Assembly: GCA_017436865.1 (NCBI GenBank)
Contig: JAFSCH010000108.1
Coordinates: forward strand, 1 to 56,589
Direction of reading: 5' to 3'
DNA length: 56,589 nucleotides
Source: Lachnospiraceae bacterium
GTDB lineage: Bacteria > Bacillota > Clostridia > Lachnospirales > Lachnospiraceae
Shown here: piece after piece, positions 53,344 through 56,589 of the stretch
How the letters are laid out: each line of letters opens with the position of its first letter
Position numbering within the stretch: position 1 is the stretch's first letter
Made by a program: the position numbers and the translations under genes
Notes under the pieces: model-generated
Seen by the model: only the letters and a program-made list of their open reading frames with translations
The model's database searches: none
What the model was told of the DNA's origin: nothing

Positions 53344-53375
53344 AAAGTCCACAGTTCGTACTGTGGACTTTCTTT
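53344..53375. terminator. Bidirectional terminator
   Basis: AAAGTCCACAG (53344-53354) pairs with CTGTGGACTTT (53361-53371), followed by CTTTT. It lies at the 3' end of the convergent minus-strand gene. Confidence 0.75.
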
Positions 53376-54706
53376 TATGCTTTTAATATTTCATCGATAT
53401 TTGCAACAATGGAACGAAGGTTCTTCATAATATCAGCGTCAATTTGGTATTGAAGAAGTTCGTTTAATATGTTTCGAGCTCTTGTGGCATCGTAGGCTTC
53501 CAATGCTTGAAAGGCTTCCTGAAGCTGTTCGCCCCATTTTTGGAAAGTGATTTGGTTGCCATTGGAATCCGATGCATGGTTTTTCAAGCCAAGAGACTGT
53601 ATATAATCTGTGAAAATATCACAGGCTTCATCCCATTCAAAGGATAGCTTTTCCCAATTAGCGCGTACGATGTCAAACTTGCCTGCATAAGCTTCCATTT
53701 CGTGAAAAAAGGTGGTATCTGTAAGATTCCTAAGACCAAGAGCATTAGCCTTTATGCGCAGGGCATGTACTTTTGCACCGTATTGGTGTAGAGAATCAGG
53801 TTGCATCAGACTAAAGAGCTCATCCTCTTTGCGATGGCTTTCTCCAACAAAGGTAAGCATGAAATCATTGTATTTGTCAATATTTCCATTCATATTTGCC
53901 AGTGCACTATCTACATCCACTCCGTTTTTGGCAAGATAACGCATTTTAATCTTACAATCGGTGATGAAAGTATCAGGAAATTCCTGCATTTCATCAAAAG
54001 TTTGCTTTGCTTGATATGCCATAATGGCAAGTTTTTGTTTCTTAAGAAGCAGACAGGTACGCTTTGTAATAGTTAAAAATAGAGGAAATGCTGCACAGTA
54101 AAGGGCAATCTTAGGAAGCATATAAAATACAGAATATCCTGCTATTGGTAATGAAATATTGCGTATAACCTGTAAGGCAGGTGCGCCCATCATATTATAA
54201 TCCCAGGCACCAACAAATAATGCACAAAAATGAGAAAGAATCATTCCCAGCAGTCCAGCTGCAAAAGTATAGTTGGTGATTTTTTTGCTGTAATATTGAC
54301 TTGCAATTAACATCGGAAAAAGCCAGGCAACAGCAATATAATGAGATAAGGCTACAGAAAGTAAAAAAACAGAAGTCAGACTGCAACCTAGTATTATAAT
54401 GGTAAGTAAACGAATTTGTTCTATGTTTACAGAATCAGACCATTTCAATAGTTTATTTAGGAATGCCGGTAATAAGAGAATTAGAATGGCAGCCGGTGTC
54501 AGATAATAAAATATCCATGTAATAGAAGACATGATATGTAATAAACCTAATATCCAAATCAATCCGATAATGCCTGCCATAATTTCCATCCAAAGCAGTG
54601 CGGATTTATTGGTCATCTGTTTGTTTTCTAAAAGTATGCGATTAAAATCGTAGTTCATTGTATCCCTCCGGTAGTGTTTCGCCTTCGTGATACTCCCCAA
54701 AAACAT
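53375..54706 (-). CDS. Multi-helix membrane protein with C-terminal Hpt (histidine phosphotransfer) domain
   Basis: 443 residues (427 from the second start). About six membrane helices cover the first 215 residues (sensor-like), then a short linker and a helical Hpt-type domain (about 260-370) with the phosphotransfer motif YGAKVHALRIKANALG, His at 298 counted from the second Met. A final helical bundle (LEAYDATRARNILNELLQY) is like the tail of many Lachnospiraceae hybrid kinases. No HisKA, HATPase or receiver domain is present. Two in-frame starts, 54706 and 54658, each have a good ribosome site (GAAGGAGATAATCA and CCGGAGGGATACA). It should receive or relay phosphate from an unlinked kinase. 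The assignment is by motif. Confidence 0.7.
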   Translation of the reverse strand: MFLGSITKAKHYRRDTMNYDFNRILLENKQMTNKSALLWMEIMAGIIGLIWILGLLHIMSSITWIFYYLTPAAILILLLPAFLNKLLKWSDSVNIEQIRLLTIIILGCSLTSVFLLSVALSHYIAVAWLFPMLIASQYYSKKITNYTFAAGLLGMILSHFCALFVGAWDYNMMGAPALQVIRNISLPIAGYSVFYMLPKIALYCAAFPLFLTITKRTCLLLKKQKLAIMAYQAKQTFDEMQEFPDTFITDCKIKMRYLAKNGVDVDSALANMNGNIDKYNDFMLTFVGESHRKEDELFSLMQPDSLHQYGAKVHALRIKANALGLRNLTDTTFFHEMEAYAGKFDIVRANWEKLSFEWDEACDIFTDYIQSLGLKNHASDSNGNQITFQKWGEQLQEAFQALEAYDATRARNILNELLQYQIDADIMKNLRSIVANIDEILKA

Positions 54707-55017
54707 TGATTATCTCCTTCAAAAATCATAGGATTCTCGGTAGAATCTGATGACTAATAATCAAGTCTGAATTAATTTTATCATATATTTTAGTAACGAG
54801 GAAAGACTAAAAGTGTGTTCTTTATAGATAACAAAAACCTTAGAGTTTTTATGAAAACTAAGGTTTTGTACTTTTGAAGAAATGCGTAATGGCTATGTAA
54901 TGGGTGCCTAAATTTCTGTATAAAGGTACATATAAAGTGTACAATTAATAAAAAATGGTTTACAAACAAATGTTCTGTTGATATACTTATATGATAAGAA
55001 TCTAGGAGTATGACAGA
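54707..55017. other. Divergent intergenic region with hairpin
   Basis: The upstream region of two diverging genes. A GATTCT-ACC-GAGAATC-like dyad (about 54734-54749) lies in the leader of the minus-strand gene. AAAACCTTAG..CTAAGGTTTT (about 54834-54866, with inner TTTT/AAAA) is a strong hairpin with A and T runs, terminator-like in both directions. There is no clear gene in this 310-base stretch. Confidence 0.45.
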
Positions 55018-55476
55018 ATGAATATACAACAAATAGAGTGGTTAATTGGCATGAGTGCTGTTATGTGCCTGTTGGTTGCAGCGGCAGTTGCTTTATGTAA
55101 AAATTTTCGTAAGCGTTATTCAGACAGACAGCTTGACGAGATGGAAGGGCTTGATTTTGAGTATTACTGTGCAGATCTGTTGAGATATCATGGTTTTGTA
55201 GATGTTGAAGTAACAAGAGGAAGTGGTGATTATGGAATTGATATTTTGGCAGAGAAAGATGGCGTAACGTATGCTATACAGTGTAAGCGTTACAATGCTC
55301 CTGTAGGGGTGAAGGCGGTTCAAGAAGCCTATGCAGGACGTGATTATTATGACAGGATGGTGGGATGTGTCCTTACCAATCAATATTTTACCCAACCAGC
55401 AGTAGAAGCGGCAAAAAAGCTTAAAATTCTTCTTTGGGACAGAGGGTATTTGGAGAGCATGATGGAGGAAGCATAA
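55018..55476 (+). CDS. Membrane-anchored Mrr-like restriction endonuclease-fold protein
   Basis: 152 residues. An N-terminal membrane helix (about 9-27, IGMSAVMCLLVAAAVALC), then a short Mrr_cat domain: LDFEYYCADLLRYHGFVDVE, RGSGDYGIDILAEKDG (catalytic Asp), then AIQCKRY (QxK motif), VKAVQEAYAGRDYY and VGCVLTNQYFT. The core residues D..QxK of the PD-(D/E)XK fold are intact. Membrane-tethered Mrr-like proteins are widespread, and their role (defence, DNA turnover) is mostly untested. AGGAG precedes the ATG by 10 bases. A YlmH-like gene follows on the same strand. Confidence 0.87.
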   Translation: MNIQQIEWLIGMSAVMCLLVAAAVALCKNFRKRYSDRQLDEMEGLDFEYYCADLLRYHGFVDVEVTRGSGDYGIDILAEKDGVTYAIQCKRYNAPVGVKAVQEAYAGRDYYDRMVGCVLTNQYFTQPAVEAAKKLKILLWDRGYLESMMEEA

Positions 55477-55480
55477 AAAA

Positions 55481-55512
55481 ACCATATGCGGAAGATTTTT
55501 TACGCAAAGAAT
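55481..55512 (+). repeat. Partial copy of the CCATA-CGGAAGATTTTT element
   Basis: CCATATGCGGAAGATTTTTT here matches CCATAAACGGAAGATTTTTC at 22741-22760. Both follow a stop codon within about 10 bases. The flanking stems of the first copy are not fully kept. Too short to classify. Confidence 0.4.
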
Positions 55513-55535
55513 TATGTGGAAAGAAAAGGTTATAT

Positions 55536-56294
55536 ATGAACACAGAAGAAATACTTTTAAAAAAAAGATTATTAGAGCTTGCCAATAAGTCTTATACGAA
55601 TAGCCAGTACTTGTTTACAACCTTTTTGGCGTTATCAGAGCTTGATTTATATTATCAGATAGAGCGAGAGATTTCTTATGTTCCAGTGACTTTGTTTGGT
55701 GGAACACAGGATTGTGAGAGAGTCATGATTCGGTTTGGAAGTGAAGAGCTTTTTGGGTATGAGGAACCGTTTCCAATTAGCTGCATTGAGATAGCACCAA
55801 TCATTGAGAAATTTGGCGAACAGCTTTCGCATAGAGATTATCTTGGGGCACTAATGAATCTGGGAATTGAACGTAGCACACTAGGCGACATTATTATTAT
55901 AGAAAAGACAGCTTATTTATTTTGCACAGAGAAAATGGCATCTTATGTAATAGATAATTTGGAGCAGGTAAGACATACACATGTCAGATGTAAAATAGCA
56001 GAGAACGTGCCACAAAGTACGATTACTAAGATGGAACGTAGGAACTGTCTTGTCAGCTCTGCACGTGCAGACAGCGTAATTGCGAAGCTCTATAATTTGT
56101 CAAGAAGTCAGGGGGTGGAGCTTTTTCGAGCGAAAAGGGTCTTTATCAATGGCAGATTAAATGAGAATAATAGTGGAATGTTAAAGGTTGGTGACAGAAT
56201 ATCAGTAAGAGGATATGGTAAGTTTATTTATCAGGGAACAGCCTATGAGACGAAGAAGGGTAAGCTTTCGATAGAAGTGGATGTGTATATGTGA
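55536..56294 (+). CDS. YlmH-like S4-domain RNA-binding protein
   Basis: 252 residues. The N-terminal and middle domain (about 1-175) is of YlmH type (NKSYTNSQYLFTTFLALSEL, VMIRFGSEELFGYEEPFPIS, HRDYLGALMNLGIERSTLGD). The C-terminal S4 fold is at about 180-245 (SSARADSVIAKLYNLSRSQG, FINGRLNENNSGMLKVGDRI). YlmH proteins bind rRNA/ribosomes and take part in ribosome quality control and, in some bacteria, in division-site function. It is usually near divIVA and ylmEFG, which are not seen here. The start at 55536 follows AAAAGGTTATAT. The terminator overlaps its stop. Confidence 0.9.
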   Translation: MNTEEILLKKRLLELANKSYTNSQYLFTTFLALSELDLYYQIEREISYVPVTLFGGTQDCERVMIRFGSEELFGYEEPFPISCIEIAPIIEKFGEQLSHRDYLGALMNLGIERSTLGDIIIIEKTAYLFCTEKMASYVIDNLEQVRHTHVRCKIAENVPQSTITKMERRNCLVSSARADSVIAKLYNLSRSQGVELFRAKRVFINGRLNENNSGMLKVGDRISVRGYGKFIYQGTAYETKKGKLSIEVDVYM

Positions 56295-56310
56295 TATACA
56301 CATCCTTTTT
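56281..56310 (+). terminator. Terminator at the end of the S4-protein gene
   Basis: ATGTGTATA (56281-56289) pairs with TATACACAT (56295-56303), followed by CCTTTTT. The stop codon is in the loop. Confidence 0.75.
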
Positions 56311-56317
56311 GGTGGAA

Positions 56318-56348
56318 GGGAAGTGCTGCAACGTAGTAGCAATTATTT
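56318..56348 (+). repeat. Partial R1 repeat (lead only), next to copy D
   Basis: GGAAGTGCTGCAACGTAGTAGCAATTA matches the lead block of R1 copy A with a few changes, then breaks into a T-run. It stands 10 bases before full copy D, so two R1 units were once in tandem. Confidence 0.55.
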
Positions 56349-56351
56349 TTT

Positions 56352-56449
56352 ATGTGATAGGAAATGGCTGTTATGTAGTGGTAGTTAGACAAGAATTTCG
56401 TAAGAAATTCTTGCTAGTGTTTGCTGCTGAGCAAACACTTTTTTATATA
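56352..56449 (+). repeat. Dispersed two-hairpin repeat, family R1, copy D
   Basis: Lead as in the other copies. Hairpin 1, CAAGAATTT-CGTAAG-AAATTCTTG, is identical to copy A. Hairpin 2 is AGTGTTTGCT (56416-56425), loop GCTG, AGCAAACACT (56430-56439), then TTTTT. The terminator-like end is followed 6 bases later by a group II intron-like start. Confidence 0.8.
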
Positions 56450-56589
56450 GTGTGTCCAGCGAAGCTGGACCACACTTGCCGGTGTAAGTCCGGTCGCGGT
56501 AATCGCCAGTGAGCTGTGTAGCTAAACTCGGTGCGTTGCAGTAATGCAGGGTGCTAAGCGAGTGGATAAAGTAACCTTGATAAAAGGTG
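56450..56589 (+). ncRNA. Probable 5' end (domain I) of a group IIC intron, cut by the window edge
   Basis: Starts GTGTG, the intron 5' consensus (GUGYG). A TCCAGC-GAA-GCTGGA hairpin follows. Then CCGGTGTAAGTCCGG (56479-56493), GCGGTAAT and CGCCAG, the arrangement I associate with domain I of clostridial group II introns. It lies 11 bases after the base of an intrinsic-terminator stem, which is precisely where class C introns insert. The intron-encoded reverse transcriptase would be beyond the window. Alternatives are another structured RNA; a cobalamin riboswitch was considered and thought less likely. Confidence 0.5.

Noticed and set aside
56470-56520. Cobalamin riboswitch (CCGGTG..AAGTCCGG..GCCAGTG resembles its core)
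   Set aside because: The order and spacing fit a group II intron domain I better (GTGTG start, position behind a terminator), and the downstream gene is not visible. Kept only as an alternative.

Overview
The window is low-GC, Gram-positive chromosomal DNA from an obligate gut-type Firmicute. The best guess is a Lachnospiraceae-like Clostridium-cluster organism. The basis is inference from gene content: many lipoprotein-type ABC sugar uptake systems without PTS, a TPP-controlled ThiT, BioY, lantibiotic-type ABC exporters with OmpR/VanR-like two-component systems, an Hpt protein with a Lachnospiraceae-style C-terminal bundle, and AGGAGG ribosome sites throughout. No rRNA, tRNA or CRISPR was seen, and the species cannot be named from sequence alone.

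Layout. 1-1296: gene-poor, with TATGTCCA repeats, one copy of a structured 135-bp repeat and a transcription unit that appears decayed or non-coding. 1297-4288: a cytosolic GH42 beta-galactosidase and a convergent HTH-Uma2 protein. 4677-8615: bioY followed by a response regulator / ABC transporter / kinase set. 8741-12494: a very large surface protein with an internal second signal-like segment and a caspase/CHAT-like His-Cys pair, plus a small partner. 12552-22735: an antimicrobial-peptide-type ABC exporter (minus strand), three further two-component systems (the last KdpDE-like without kdpFABC), a lactamase-fold gene remnant and a large lipoprotein. 22821-25953: pyruvate kinase and a Na/Pi cotransporter. 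26190-31734: an AraC regulator and a maltodextrin-type ABC operon. 31818-35948: an AI-2E/YtvI-type membrane protein, an aminotransferase, a cytidylate-kinase-like protein and a lipoprotein carbonic anhydrase.

36217-47762 is the most coherent metabolic block: two complete carbohydrate/glycerophosphodiester-type ABC importers, each with its own ATPase and in opposite internal gene order. They flank a TIM-barrel isomerase-like protein and a Cof-type HAD phosphatase, and the block ends in an intracellular NPP-type phosphodiesterase. Together these look like uptake and dismantling of a phosphorylated or phosphodiester-linked sugar/polyol; the substrate is unknown.

48538-50469 is a dying ChvE-GguA-GguB type sugar operon in which all three genes carry large internal or terminal deletions. 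The last deletion runs into the promoter of the next gene, thiT, which is preceded by a TPP riboswitch. 51300-56589 holds an N-terminally truncated Rpn-type nuclease relative, an AEC transporter, a second copy of the structured repeat, a membrane protein ending in an Hpt domain, a membrane-anchored Mrr-like nuclease, a YlmH-like S4 protein, and what looks like the 5' end of a group IIC intron placed just behind a terminator.

Two dispersed non-coding repeat families stand out. One (about 95 bp, full or near-full at 3371, 26008, 47831 and 56352) carries two hairpins, the second of which varies in sequence but keeps perfect pairing and a GCYG loop. The other (135-141 bp, at 186 and 53180) can fold as a three-way junction closed by a perfect 15-bp inverted repeat.
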